Below, one piece after another: positions 43,634 through 55,301 of a stretch of 64,000 bases of DNA. Origin of the DNA: Daedaleopsis sinensis (taxonomy: Eukaryota > Basidiomycota > Agaricomycetes > Polyporales > Polyporaceae); contig CM066305.1 of assembly GCA_033807695.1 (NCBI GenBank), positions 2,046,001 to 2,110,000 of the forward strand, read 5' to 3'. The notes beneath the pieces are model-generated. The model saw nothing but the letters and a program-made list of their open reading frames with translations, did not search any database and had not been told where the DNA came from. The position numbers were made by a program, and so were the translations under genes. Numbering within the stretch: the first letter of the stretch is position 1; the number at the start of each line of letters is the position of its first letter.

Positions 43634-44976
43634 ATGTCATCACGAGGCAGAGATAATCGCATGAAGCTACTGCAGTTCCACCGGCCTCCTTTCGACTTGA
43701 ACAGAGCTGCCATTCCACAGCTGACCACGGAGTCGCGTCGGTGCGAAGTCAATGACGAGTACTATGAAAAGGTCTAACAATGCGCTTCTCGCAGATGCAT
43801 ACAGAGGTTGGCCGCATATCGATCACCTAAATCATCTCTTCGATTTCCCAAGTCGAGAAGTGCCGCTGTACTCGTCGCGTTGTTTATTGGACGAATGGGC
43901 GATTTATATGTCCTGCTCAGTAGGCGAGTTCTGGTGCATGAATGGGTATGAATAACGTGCTCACCTTTCATGTCAGACGCGCTTCTTCATTGCGAACATA
44001 TGCCGGAGACACGGCCCTCCCTGGCGGCAAATGGGAAGAACGAGACAAGAGCTTCGAATGGACTGCTGTGGGTGATGATGTCTAGACTCGCTGGCTGCTA
44101 CTCTTTTGAGGGACCTAACCATGATTAACAGAGACGAGAAGCGTTTGAGGAAGTATGTCGTATCACATTATAAACGACAGCGCGATATTGATTGCTGCAG
44201 ATTGGCCTACCATTAGACTACACAAAGGTGCCGACGTTATGCGTCCTTGAACCTTTCTTAGCCGGGAACCGGCTGGTAGTGACCCCGTAAGTGCTGTTTT
44301 TGAACTCACCCTGCGAGGCACTCACTGTCACATACTAGTGTCGTCGTGTTGATCCTCGACAACACCTTGCGAGTGCGTAAAGACTTTGCCGTGACTGCGC
44401 AATTCATTCTAGCCTCACCTCGTGTGTTTTACTCAGCCAATACTGAATCAAGCTGAAGTCACCGCAATATTTTCTCACCCGCTGAAATCGTTCCTCTACA
44501 AGGACCCTCCCTTCGCAACAGAACCGGAAATGCTGGAGATGAAATACCACACCTACATGGACATCGGCTCGAATACTATGCCCGGGAAAGTGCGTATGCA
44601 CACCTTCCTCACCGGCAGGGAAGCCGGTGGGACAAAGCCTATATTTGGGCTCACAGCGTGCGTCAGAGGTCTCTAGGTCGTGTGACCACTGACTGCACAG
44701 TACTTTTGCCGTCATAGCTCGATCCTTCTGCGTGCTGCAGCGATCGGATACGGACATGAACCAGACTTCGAGCTATACGCCCCCGACCAGCCAACGATGG
44801 AGCAGCGAATGGCTTTTGCGCTTCGGTATGACCCCATCTTCCGAGAAGCTGAGATTGCAGAGGGAATCGACCCCAACAAGACCCCAGACCCCGCGAGTCT
44901 CGTTGACAGCTCGCAACGCGACGCGGAGGTGAAGCGGAGGGGGCGGAATGCGCGCCACGCTCGTCCAAAGCTATGA
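43634..44976 (+). CDS. NUDIX hydrolase, coenzyme A diphosphatase type (Pcd1/NUDT7-like)
   Basis: These enzymes cleave CoA and acyl-CoA to 3',5'-ADP and phosphopantetheine, usually in peroxisomes or mitochondria. After splicing the protein reads AAVLVALFIGRMGDLYVLLS, RRASSLRTYAGDTALPGGKW and EWTARREAFEEIGLPLDYTK. This unites the LTxRSxxLRxxxG CoA signature with the Nudix box REAFEEIG. Later exons give PTLCVLEPFLAGNRLVVTPV, NQAEVTAIFSHPLKSFL and SILLRAAAIGYGHEPDFEL. Seven introns are needed. The one after LLSR has an apparent GC donor (GCGAGT, near 43925), since only this choice gives RRASSLRTYAG. The C-terminus ends in basic residues (KRRGRNARHARPKL); an SKL-like peroxisomal signal is approximated by PKL at best. 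Confidence 0.85.
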
Positions 44977-45673
44977 CGATGAACTCTTCGACGGGATCGT
45001 ATCCTCCGTCAGAGACGGACATCTGTGTGATCTCCGCTGTAAACACACCTGTGATCTGTCTCTGTATGATATGCCCCTTCCCACTGGAAGCCCGGCGAAC
45101 AAACGTTTCACAGTCCACAGGTATGACGAGCTGTCAGAAGCTGTTGGAGGCCTAGACATTACATTCCTCGTTCAGAAAATTTCCACCTGCCATGGGAGCA
45201 ATCTCGCCTTTACTGAATAAGTCTCACCTGCCGCGAGCCCCAGTTTTGCGAGAGGACTGCTCGAGCCCTTGGGGGACGTTTGCACATGCGAGAGGTACGT
45301 AAAGAGCAATCAAAATCGGCCCTCGTGTAGAGTCGAATACATCATCGCGCGATGCGGGGTCGGTTATGGTCAGTACGAACCTCGAGGGGGGGCATAAGTA
45401 CGATTCATGCTGGTATTGTATGCTTGCTGAGCAGGATCGAACCTTGTCCGACGGCGGGAGCGCTGCACCGAAAGAAGCAAAACAAGGCCAGTCGCGGTGG
45501 TTACATAAGCAGCCTCGCGCTCTCCATGCCACATTTGTTGCATCGGAGGCCATACCGCGCCCGTTCCCTCACTTTCTCCCTTTCCCCAGCCGACTCTCCT
45601 AGCCCCACCCCCAACCCGTCTCTCTGCCTCGTCGTCCTCACACTACACATTCACCACCCACTCGCCACGACAC
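44977..45673. other. Intergenic 697 bp
   Basis: Between the NUDIX stop and the next start on the same strand. A 90-codon frame at 44948-45220 overlaps the NUDIX end and has no recognisable content. The region 45540-45673 is strongly pyrimidine-rich, as in fungal promoters. Confidence 0.5.
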
Positions 45674-47187
45674 ATGCCACAGGTCTTTCGCCGACATTCC
45701 GACTACAACCCTCGTCCGTCACTTGTTCCACGCCGGAGGTCCAGCATGGCGCCATCCGGTCTTGGCCCACAACCTACCGACGCTGACGACTCCATCGTTC
45801 TCGCCGACTTAGTACGCACCGGAGAGGCGTCTCGTCTACGAAGACGAGGTGCACTACGCCTAGACCACGGACCGCCGGCCGCAATGCGTCCTCCTGTAGG
45901 TGGAACCGCTGGACCCAGTTCCTATGCTTCCCCTTCACGCCCAATCGTGATCGAGCCATCAAGAACACCTAGTCCGGAGCTGAACGCTGAGCCGGGTGGA
46001 GACGAGTATACGTATAGTGCTGGCTCGGTGTGGAGGGATTGGGACGCTGCTGCGGCGGCCGGACGCGTGTCAGGGCGTCCGTCGGATGGTGTTCAGACCG
46101 TGGAAATCCTCAACGAGAGCACACACGCTGGCCAGGCGTTCATGCTGTACTGCGGGGGAGAGGAAGCCGTTGTGGAAGAGGAAAAGCCCCCCAGACGCTT
46201 CGAGCCGTCCCTGTTCCCTGGGTTCCCTTCATCTTCCCCGACCACCTCGGTGTCTTCCTCAAGATTGCAGGGTAAATCAATACGCAGGACGAACGGTTGC
46301 GGCGCGCTGGTCCATGTCCGTGCGTATGCCCAGCGACCTCGCGCTGTCTGGATGGCCAAAGAGGACGCATCGGAGTCTGTCGTGGCTCTTGACGCCGCGT
46401 ATTGTGACCATCCCGCAATGGACAAGATGTTGAAGAGCGCATGCGGCTGCATACGAGAAGGCATTGGGTGCTCTGCTTGGTACGTCCGCTCATTCGTATG
46501 TCCGCTATACCGTCCTTACTCGCGTAACACAGTGGTAACACCCTCGGCACCCGTTATGTGCCATGTCAAGCCGCATCTGAGAGCATCTTCTCTCCCTGTC
46601 CAAGCACAGATACCTCTTCTGCTTCCACACCCCTTCGCCCATCTGGTCCGAGCTACTGGAATGCCCGGCTTACTCCGCCACGCCGCTCGTCATGCTCGGT
46701 TTCCCTTGCGCCCGGTTCACTCTCCTCTTATTACACCTTCTTTGCGGATAGAGTGTCCGCCACACCTCGACACGACCACCCGCCGCATACTGCGGTGGCT
46801 CCCACGTTGGTAGAACCTCGCCGTGGCGAGAACCGGTCGGCTTCCCCAGATATAGACTACGGGTACAGGTGGACAGCCTCGCCACAGCCAGCATCGACGC
46901 CTCTGCCTAACGCTGACTCTGGTGCTGCGGCGTCAATTCAACCACCGCTGTCCCCAGTGTTTGCGTTGCCCCCGTTACCGCCTTTGGGACGCAATTCCAG
47001 CCAGCTTCGCCCATCTTCCTCCGCACGCCCGGAGTCTCGGCCGATAATAGAGTTCCTACCCCCGGTGGTAGTGGGCACTCCTACCGCTGAGGTTGGAATG
47101 GACCTTGACCCGGATGGTGTACCTCTAGACGAGATGGAAGAACCTGGCTCTCCGGACAAGGAGGGCATGTCGTGGCCGGGTCGCTGA
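45674..47187 (+). CDS. Cys-cluster protein with disordered flanks, unknown function
   Basis: A 486-residue protein with one intron (46480-46532; exons sum to 1461 nt). Disordered N- and C-terminal thirds (Pro, Ser, Arg) surround a conserved-looking core: SGRPSDGVQTVEILNE, GCGALVHVRA, KSACGCIREGIGCSACG, NTLGTRYVPCQAASE. Five to six Cys with CxC and CxxC spacing, split by the intron, suggest a structural zinc site. The same core occurs, as I remember, in uncharacterised Agaricomycete proteins; no activity is known to me. The acidic C-terminus (MDLDPDGVPLDEMEEP) could be regulatory. Start chosen at the first ATG after a pyrimidine tract. Confidence 0.72.
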
Positions 47188-48121
47188 GTGCGGCATCTCA
47201 ATGGAAGTCATTGCTGCACTTTAGCAAGTCTCCCTCGGCCTTGTATACCTTTCAACCTTTGTGTGGCGGCGATGGACATCATCGTCGGTACCTGAACAGG
47301 GGTGAATGTAGATGTGCATACACTGATATTCGTGGACATGGTGGACCTGTTTGTATGTTGAATTGATTGCTCACATATACCTTGCTTTCTTGCGTTGTGC
47401 TACCTACGTAGACCGTGTACCCATCTGCAATGTTCGATCCTCACGCTCCTAATCTTTACTATCCGCCCTTCCGAATCGTGTTTATAGCATATGCATCATC
47501 CCCACGTCATCTGTACTATATATCCGCAATCGTCATATGGTGTATCTGGATTCTCTTCGTTCTATCTTCTGGACAGTGACTTTGCAAGGACTTTCGGATT
47601 CGTTTGAGATTCGTCGACGTCGACTTCATGATCTACCCGACGCCGGCTAATTTATTATATTTGAATTCCTCGACCGCCAACGTCATCTTCAGCCGCGTCC
47701 CATGACCTTCTGAGAGCTGGTCAAGCACCACGCTGTCGCAGAGAAGCTCCAGATCTAGAGGTCAGTGTGCGTTCTGTATCGCATCTATCATGCAGCCATA
47801 TGCTCTGCAGTGTCTCAAGTGTGTTGCGCATGGACACGCTGGTGCTGTATGGTGTGCATATGCTCACACCGGTTGAAACCCGCAGCTGAGAAAGGCAAAA
47901 GACTGGCGGGCGGGAGTTGCATTGCTCTTAAGGGCACGCGTACGCACAGTTATCGATCGTGGATGCTCCGTCTCGGTCCTCTGCGACATGGCCGGCGGTG
48001 CTATAATATCTCCTCCTGCTTCTACCCTTCCCTTGCACCCTTCTCCCCCTCGCCACGCCCCTCCGCGATAACCGCCAGCACAAAAAGCTACACTCTCCAG
48101 ACCAGAACTTTCACGAACACG
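47188..48121. other. Intergenic 934 bp, DPP III promoter side
   Basis: Downstream of the Cys-cluster gene and upstream of the DPP III gene, both on the plus strand. The first 300 bp are A/T-rich, as in a 3' region. No gene or repeat recognised. Confidence 0.5.
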
Positions 48122-51114
48122 ATGGCCAAGTTCAACGCTGCAGAACGGTTCCTGGCAGACCGCGCCGCGCCTTACTGCAGCCTCTCGGTCGCCAAATCTT
48201 TCGCTCTGCTGAGGTACGTCCATATGATCATAGTGGCTCTGTTGAGCGTCGCTCATGTCTTGCTTTGGAACTCCAGCTCGAAGGAGAAGAAGTACGCGCA
48301 CTACGTCGGACAGGCGTCCTGGGCAGGCGCACGCATCATCCAGGGCCAGTGGACCCCGCAAGCACAGAAGCTCTACGACCTTTTGATTTTAGTGTTCAGC
48401 GAGAACGGCAAGCTCGCCAACTTGGGTGCATTGCAGCAGAAGAGCGGCGTCTCCGTGGACGACTGGGAGGACTTGCTGCAGTACTCGGCCCAGGTGAGCT
48501 CCGGTTCTCCCGTACCTGTTCCCTGCACGCTGCATCCACTCCATACTCTTGTATAACACGGCCAGAAGAGTGTGAGCTGAAACATCGTCACGCGTAGGTC
48601 CTGAGCAACCTGGTCAACTTCAAGTCGTTCGGTTTCACGAAGATCGTCCCTCGCATCCCGGAGGAGAAGTTCGGCGCGGTCGTCGAGAAGTCTGCAAACG
48701 CCGCGAACGCCGTACCCTTGTGGAACGAGCTCAAGGAGCACATTTACCAGGTCCTCCCCGAGTCGAGCAACTTCATCGGCAAGCGAACCCTCGGTCATGT
48801 CTCGAACTACTACCTCGACGAGCCGCCCACTGATGAGGAAGTCGCCGCCATCCAGGCTGCCGCGGAGAAGCTTGACATCTCTGTGCTGAACACTCGGTAT
48901 GTTCCGGTGCCGAAAGTATGCAGAGCATGTGGGCAGGATGCTGAATAATGTATAGTGTGCGGAAAGAGTCTCCGGACAGCTTCACGCTGCTTGTCGCTTC
49001 AGCGGAAAAGAAAGCGACCGCTCTCCATGAGATCAAGATCCTTGACAGGCACGCGAAACTCACGGTTGAGTATGGCGATTTCTCGGACGCGATGCAGAAG
49101 GCCGTTACTGCGCTCACCGAGGTAAGACACTTAGTTGTAGCCCACCTCATGAGCTAATCTCAAACTGTCGTGGTGATTGTAGGCTAGGAAGTATGCTGCG
49201 AACGAGCACCAGGCTGCTGCGCTTGATAGCTACATCGAGTCGTGAGTTATGACAACCGCATGCACGTTGGACGAGGCTAAAATGCATGAATCAGCTTCGA
49301 AACAGGTTCGATCGATGCACACAAGAAGGGTTCCGAGCATTGGGTCAGGGACATCGGCCCCGTTGTCGAGAGCTATGTCGGTTTCATTGAGACCTATGTC
49401 GACCCCTACGGTGGTCGTGCTGAGTGGGAAGGTATGCTATGCTTGTACAAAACTGTCGTTGTCTGACAGCAGTTCGTCTGTCAAGGTTTCACGGCGATCG
49501 TGGACAAGCAGCTCAGTGCCAAATATGAAACGCTGGTCAACGATGCACCCGAGCTTATCAAGTCTCTGCCATGGGGCAAGGACTTTGAAGTCGACGTGTT
49601 CCGCAAGCCCGACTTCACGGCGTTGGAGGTTCTGACTTTCGCTACTGGTGGCATCCCGGCAGGTATCAACGTAAGTCCGATATCTAGTCTTGAACGCATT
49701 GGGTAATGATGTTGTTTTGTAGATTCCGAACTACTACGAGATCCGCGAGTCGGTCGGCTTCAAGAACGTCTCCTTGGCTGTTAGGCAATCTTCCTTATTC
49801 TCAGAATGATGTTCCCTTAGCTGACATTGTCTGATTCAGAACATCCTGGCAGCGAAGGCGCCTAGTAAGCACACATCCCTCAGTCTAAGATATGAACGAT
49901 GCTGACAATCTTCCGCAGATGAGGAACTAACATTCATCCACCCTGACGATGCTGCACTCTACAACGAGTGGGATTCGCGCGCCTTCGAAGTTCAAGTGGC
50001 AAACCATGAGCTTCTTGGTCATGGCAGCGGGAAGCTGTTCAAGGAGAACGCAGATGGCTCGAAGAACTTCGACCCGGAGAAGGTGATACATAGACCCAAA
50101 CTTGACGTTCATGTGCAACTCTGACACGACCCAGATCACTAACCCCCTGACCGGAAAGCCAATGTGAGCATGTGCCCCCTACTAATCCTTCAAGAATGTC
50201 GTTGACTCGTAGCGTAGTACGTCATGGTACAAGCCTGGTCAGACGCCGGACTCCGTCCTTGGCGAAGTTTCCTCTTCGATGGAGGAATGCCGTGCGGAGG
50301 CAGTCGCCTTGTACCGTAAGTTTGCCTGACTTCCGGTGTTGTCAGATAAAGTGGTATCAATGCTAAGGCCGCCATTCCAGTTGTCAGCAACTTGGATATA
50401 CTCAAAATCTTCAAGGTAAGTTGCTCGTCAACTCTATTTCCACTCGCCATACTAACACCGCATGTATAGTACACAGACAAGCAGGAGATCGAGGATCTTC
50501 AGTACATCTCCTTCTTGTTGATGTGCCGTGCCGGTGTTCGCGGCCTTGAGTTCTACGATCCTAAGACCAAGAAGCACGGCCAGGCTCACATGCAGGCCCG
50601 GTGGGTTCCAGCAACAACCTCATCTGTCTCACACTCAACTCACAATGCTGTGCAGGATGGGTATCTTCCAGCATCTGATCAAGTCGGGCATCGCACGAGT
50701 CGAAGAGATCCGTGCGGCCGACGGCACGCTCGAGAACGCGTACGTCCGCGTCGACCGGAAGAAGGTGCTCAAGGAGGGCAGGGATGCCGCGGGCAAGCTC
50801 CTCGTTGACCTGCAGGTGCGCAAGAGCACGGCGGACGGAGCCGGCGCGCGCGAGTTCTACACCGAGCTCACGACGCCTTTCCCTGGCTGGGACGGAGAGC
50901 TCCGCGACCTCGTTCTGAGGAAGAAGCTGGTACGTACTCGTGTTCTGCGTGATCTCGTCCTTTCACGTACAAACTGACGGGGATGTGCACGTATCAGCCG
51001 CGGAAGGTCTTCGTGCAGCCGAACACGTTCGTTGAGGGCAACGATGTCGTGCTAAAGGAGTATCCCCTTAGCCCGGCTGGAGCTATCGAGAGCTTCATCG
51101 AGCGCAAGCTCTAG
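48122..51114 (+). CDS. DPP3: Dipeptidyl peptidase III (M49 zinc metallopeptidase)
   Basis: Cytosolic enzyme removing dipeptides from the N-terminus of short peptides. The zinc motif HELLGH is intact in [18 protein letters not shown] and the second zinc-ligand motif [12 protein letters not shown] follows about 50 residues later. Other family marks: [53 protein letters not shown] and [12 protein letters not shown]. The N-terminus [20 protein letters not shown] has no targeting peptide. Fifteen introns: 48214-48276, 48494-48597, 48897-48955, 49122-49182, 49242-49294, 49432-49485, 49671-49722, 49780-49839, 49865-49918, 50083-50134, 50164-50217, 50316-50380, 50416-50469, 50601-50655 and 50930-50997. 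Exons sum to 2085 nt, 694 residues, normal for the family. One exon is only 25 nt. Confidence 0.97.
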
Positions 51115-51556
51115 GACCACTGCTTCGGGGAATATTAGGAGTAGCTGCATGGCGTCTGCATGTCGTTTCACAAACAAATGTACAATAGATAAGGTTACGC
51201 ACACAACTCTTGGCATACATTGACAATCGTGTTGCCACTCTGTCTGCGCACGTAGATAGAGCATAGGAATGTGCTATTGCGCTAGTCGAAGATGTGTCTA
51301 CAAATACATAATGTGCGTAAACTCTATGGGGTCGTGTCAGTCGGGCTCTGTCATTAGTCAATCGGGAATCATCTTGAGCTTGGAAGCCTTGTCACTGAAG
51401 GTCAAAATAGAAATGACTCGGCCTTGCGACCGATGTGCGAGGGCGTGGTAGCGATGTTTCTAGTCGGCGCAAGTGGGTGGTAGGCAATATCTAGAGTAGT
51501 AGCAAGGCGACGGCGGTAAGGGCGCTGCGAGAATTGGGTTAAGTATCACTCATGTG
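51115..51556. other. Convergent 3' region
   Basis: 442 bp between the stops of DPP III and the transporter gene. It should hold both 3' UTRs. Nothing else seen. Confidence 0.5.
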
Positions 51557-53522
51557 TCAGAAAGGTAGAGAGACATCACTGACGAGGATGAGAAGAACAT
51601 GAAGACATCTGGGTTTAGCAGTCAAGGTCAGACTCTGAGCCTTTGCGTTAGAATCATGTAGCGATGAGTACTCACATTGCATCAGGAGGAAGGCCTTTCG
51701 TTCACTCGGGTCAGCCCTATGACTCGGACGGAGCATGCGCGTTCGACTCACCGCCAAAGTATCCGTGTTCCCGTCCGGGGAGTACAGCGACGCGACAATT
51801 AGCTGGCTGCAGTCGACGCAGGGTCCAGTCTGTCAGCACTCATCTCCGTCGAGCAGGCCATCACAAGCGCGAGACTCACTTCACGGCGGTCGGGGTCCCG
51901 CTCAGGAACATCATGACGAACCGCTGCACCTTGGCCTTCGGGTCGACGATGCCGCCCGTGGTCATGGCCTGGACGAGGAAGACACCGATGACGGGGAGCA
52001 CGGCCATCTTCGCGAGCGTCGTCGCGATCATTGCGGCTATCGGAAGGCGCGACAGCGGCCGCGGCATCTGGAAGCGTGCGAAGCTCGCCCCGAGAAGGAT
52101 GAGCGCGAGCGGGATCGTGATGCCGCCCATGAACTCCGCTGTAGGACGTGTTAGCGACGTGTGATCACACATTTGGCTCTCGAGGTAAGACAGGCTAGGA
52201 GAGAGACGCACCGGTGTCGATGAGGAACGCAAGGGGTGGACGGCCGTCCGGGCTGCGGAAGACTGGCCCGCCTTGGTCGGGGATGTCGACGAAGAGAGCC
52301 TTGAGTGGGTTGACGAGCGCGATGGGAAGGGAGATCGCGAGCGTGATGGTCACGGGAGTCACGATCGCAGCGAGTGGGCGGAACACGCGGACGAGCTTCT
52401 GCGGGATAGTAGGGGTGTGCAAGGTCGCGGTGATGCTCTGGGTGTCGAATTCATGAATGGACTGTGCCGGGGTCGGAGGGGGCACAGGAGGAACAGCAGA
52501 TGACGAGCCTGCGGGCGCGATGACGATGGAGGATGTGCGTCGGTGCATGGGGGCGGCCGTCGTCGACAGACGGGACGTCTTGCGCGCAAGCTGCACGTCA
52601 GGGTCGGGGTTGGGCTCGGCATGCGCATCAGAGTCCACAAGGACTTCAGCCACCGGCACCGGAGCCTTCTCGAGAGCTTTCTCCGAGAGTGCCTCTTCGT
52701 CCTTCGGTGCGCCGGTAGGAGGGAGGTCGAAGGAAGAGGGCGGCGGCTGCTGGCCCAGAATGTATCGAACGATGAGGCTGCCTATTGGCTTCTCCCTCCA
52801 GGACACATGGCGTTCCGCTGCCTCGCCCTGCGGAACGCCGGGACGGTAGTCCCATGACATGGAGTGGGCCGCGCCGAGCATCCAGAAGACGATGTGGTAG
52901 CTGACGATGAAGATAGAGACGTAAGAGACTCCAACTAAAAATACACTGGTCAGCGCAAACTCTGAGTCAAAAATTTTGAGACATACGAGCTTGGTCGACT
53001 GCCGGGTCGAACGGTGGCTGCTGTGTGATAGATAGTACGACCGCGTTCGCTGTGACATAGGCTCAGTGAGAACCAGTGATTATGTATCCACAAAGGAACA
53101 CCCACGTAGGTTTCCCCAGTTGCTCATACCGGTGAGGACGATGATGCCTTGCCAGAAGTTACGAGGCACATAGCAGACCTCACGGATGATGAGACCGGCG
53201 ATGAAGCCTATGGCCTGATAAGTGAAGGCTATGAGGAAGAGTGGTCCTAGTGCGGATATGTTGGACGGAGTGAACGCAGGAACAACGCTCGCGAAGATGA
53301 GGGCAGGGAGAGCCACGTTCATCGTCACTTGTGATGCTCCACGCGAGGCGGCCTTCGGAAAGAGGTCCATCCTCGCGAGGACGTATCCCGCGATAATGGT
53401 GAGGAAACTGTGTGAAGCGTCAACACACCCCTGGATCCGAAGAAATTCAGCATAAATCAGAAGACATACGTCTTCACGAGGGGCATTATGCCCGAGTAGA
53501 TTAGGAATGCTGCAGAAGGCAT
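51557..53522 (-). CDS. Auxin efflux carrier-family (AEC, Ecm3-like) membrane transporter
   Basis: AEC proteins are multispan carriers; the fungal members sit in the ER or other endomembranes and substrates are unknown. The start MPSAAFLIYSGIMPLVKT (ATG 53522) leads into FLTIIAGYVLARMDLFPKAA, ASQVTMNVALPALIFASVVP, LGPLFLIAFTYQAIGFIAG and FVPRNFW-type and NFWQGIIVLTGMSNWGNL. After several introns come LTSVFLVGVSYVSIFIVSYH and a roughly 190-residue hydrophilic loop. The second bundle follows: PVTITLAISLPIALVNPLKA, FMGGITIPLALILLGASFAR, ATTLAKMAVLPVIGVFLVQA, and RFVMMFLSGTPTAVK; the last exons give DTLAAFLLMQ and a hydrophobic tail. The two five-helix bundles and the intervening loop fit the family. 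The open frame running up to 53952 is not used, because splicing at 53405-53470 gives the typical N-terminus. Confidence 0.87.
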
Positions 53523-54691
53523 GTCGATAGGACAATCTTAGGTAGAGTGAGTCAGATGCAGAGCCGTGCAGCAATCGAAACCAGTAGGTCCAGTCGGAGA
53601 AGAGCAGGGAGGGTCTGGGTGGCCAGCCGGAGACGTGCTTGGCTTTTAACTCGCCAGGGGCCGATGCACAGACGAAGAAGGCCAAGTAGCGTGGGCTGCG
53701 AGTTAAAACATAACCAGCCTTGTCCCCTCCTCGTGTGAGCTCTTCTTTTCGCCTGTTTCGGGCGATTACACCCCGGCCCGGCCTCCCCGTCGCACATCTC
53801 TCTCCGAAACACAACACAGTGGGCGTCCACGAGACGGCTCTCTTGAAAGAAACGGTCGTGTGTGCAAGGTCGCGCCTACACTCAATAACCCTCAGCCGGT
53901 CTCCTTGGCTTTCTCTTGAACGTGCTTCTCGAGGCTGCGCAGCAGCACGCATATGAGAAGCGTGCGTACATCTGCGAAAATCCTAGCTCCTCGATTTCCC
54001 TCCGATCTTCGACGACGTGCTTGGCCCCGAGTCCACCGCTCCAATGCTGCGCCCTCCCCGCTACTAGAAGCACCTGCGGTCGCCATTGTGCCAATGCACG
54101 TCGCACGCTGGACGACGACCGTCGTGTTCACGATGCTTGGCGTGGGGCGCGTCTCCTTCGGGTATTCGCGGTACCAGCTGCGCCTGCTCTTGTGTGTCCG
54201 CATCGTATCTCATTCGGTGCATACTTATGCCTCCGTTGAGTGTGGTGCACTCGAGATACCGCGTGTCCCGCTTCGAGCCTTCTGATACGCTAGAACGTGC
54301 TCAGCAAGTTCGCCCAGGGAAGACGTACATTCAAGTCCGGTGTATCGCTGACCACGAGCCAAGTGTTTCTAGATCTGGGCATGGGCGACGTCTTTTCTGC
54401 CTTGTGTACAACTGGGTGTGAATAGAGACTTTCCAACATGAGGTACGTGAACCAATGTAACTTACGCCTTGATGCAGCGCTGAACCAAGGGCTCCCATGC
54501 GGGATGCGCAGTATTCGGATCACGTCCTGGAGCTGTTACGACCCTCGTGATGTCCCGGAACGCTATGTACTTGCTGGTCTCGTACCCAGACGTGCGAGTA
54601 TGAACCCGCACCCCACCACCGCTGTTACTCGCAACTTGCTTATCTTAGTCCGAGGCAGGTGTCTGATTAGTCTCTTACCAAAACCCTCCAC
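53523..54691. other. Intergenic 1.2 kb
   Basis: Upstream of the AEC transporter. Several open frames on both strands up to 110 codons, none with recognisable content or splice-supported extension. Probably promoter and spacer sequence. Confidence 0.45.
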
Positions 54692-54715
54692 CCCTCCCAC
54701 GTTCGCGTGGGAGGG
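54692..54715. repeat. Perfect 10-bp hairpin with TTCG loop
   Basis: CCCTCCCACG (54692-54701), TTCG loop, CGTGGGAGGG (54706-54715). As RNA it would be a very stable stem capped by a UUCG tetraloop. It lies just left of the foldback sequence at 54726. Confidence 0.9.
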
Positions 54716-54725
54716 TAGACTCGTA

Positions 54726-55217
54726 CCCAGTCGGTAGGCGAGCTATCCCAAATTAGCGAAGGGATCAGCGGAGTTCGAACGGGGGATAGCTCGCCATACC
54801 GACTGGGAGGATCGGTCGCCCTTTGGTCGAGGGGGGCCGTGTGAAATCGTACTTGTCGAAATTCGTGAACGTCTCTTGGAGCTTTTGAGAGGGTAGCTCG
54901 TACTTTCGTTGACCCTTCAACATACGAAATTTTGGTAATGCATTGCTACACCCTGTCAATCGCCTCGTGTCTGCTGTAATAGGTGAAAGGGACGTGACTT
55001 GCGATGGTATCCGAGAGATACAGTATGTGTCCAAGGGGCGCACAAGCACGCGGGCGGCTACAGAGCGCTAGGCAATGGTTTAAGCGCTCTCAAGGTCGAC
55101 CAAGGCAAACATGATTTCAGTGCACGGCCGCCCCTCGACCAAAGGGCGACCGATCAGCCCAGCCGGTTCGGTGATCCTCACAACGGAGTTTGAAATCTGG
55201 ATCACCGATCCGGCTGG
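54726..55217. repeat. Symmetric 492-bp foldback sequence with nested inverted repeats
   Basis: Left hairpin: 54726-54749 pairs with 54783-54807 (one-base bulge). Right hairpin: about 55159-55177 pairs with 55199-55217 (one mismatch). Between them a 25-bp perfect inverted pair joins 54810-54834 to 55131-55155 (GATCGGTCGCCCTTTGGTCG and on). The left and right hairpin sequences are themselves related (CCCAGTCGGT versus CCCAGCCGGT). The layout is that of a small non-autonomous foldback or MITE-like element. Its right edge ends only 13 bp before a TATA-like tract. Confidence 0.75.
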
Positions 55218-55230
55218 AAACGAGCCTACA

Positions 55231-55240
55231 TATATATAAC
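55231..55240 (+). promoter_or_regulatory. TATA-like box of the first FAD monooxygenase
   Basis: TATATATAAC about 70 bp upstream of ATG 55302, directly after the foldback sequence. Position and sequence fit a core promoter; not tested. Confidence 0.5.
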
Positions 55241-55301
55241 AGGTGGTATCGACAAGTTCGTTCTTCAATCGAAGGAACTCGAACGACGAACGCCGCCCAA
55301 T

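Noticed and set aside
47864..48361. A 165-codon minus frame at the start of DPP III
   Set aside because: It overlaps the first exons of DPP III in antisense and has no recognisable content.
53080..53952. A 290-codon minus frame extending the AEC transporter N-terminally
   Set aside because: The extra residues are low-quality and lack transporter character. Splicing to MPSAAFLIYSG gives the expected first helix.
54755..54800. tRNA-like GTTCGAAC box
   Set aside because: The flanking bases do not form a T stem and no acceptor, D or anticodon arm can be built; the motif is part of the foldback.
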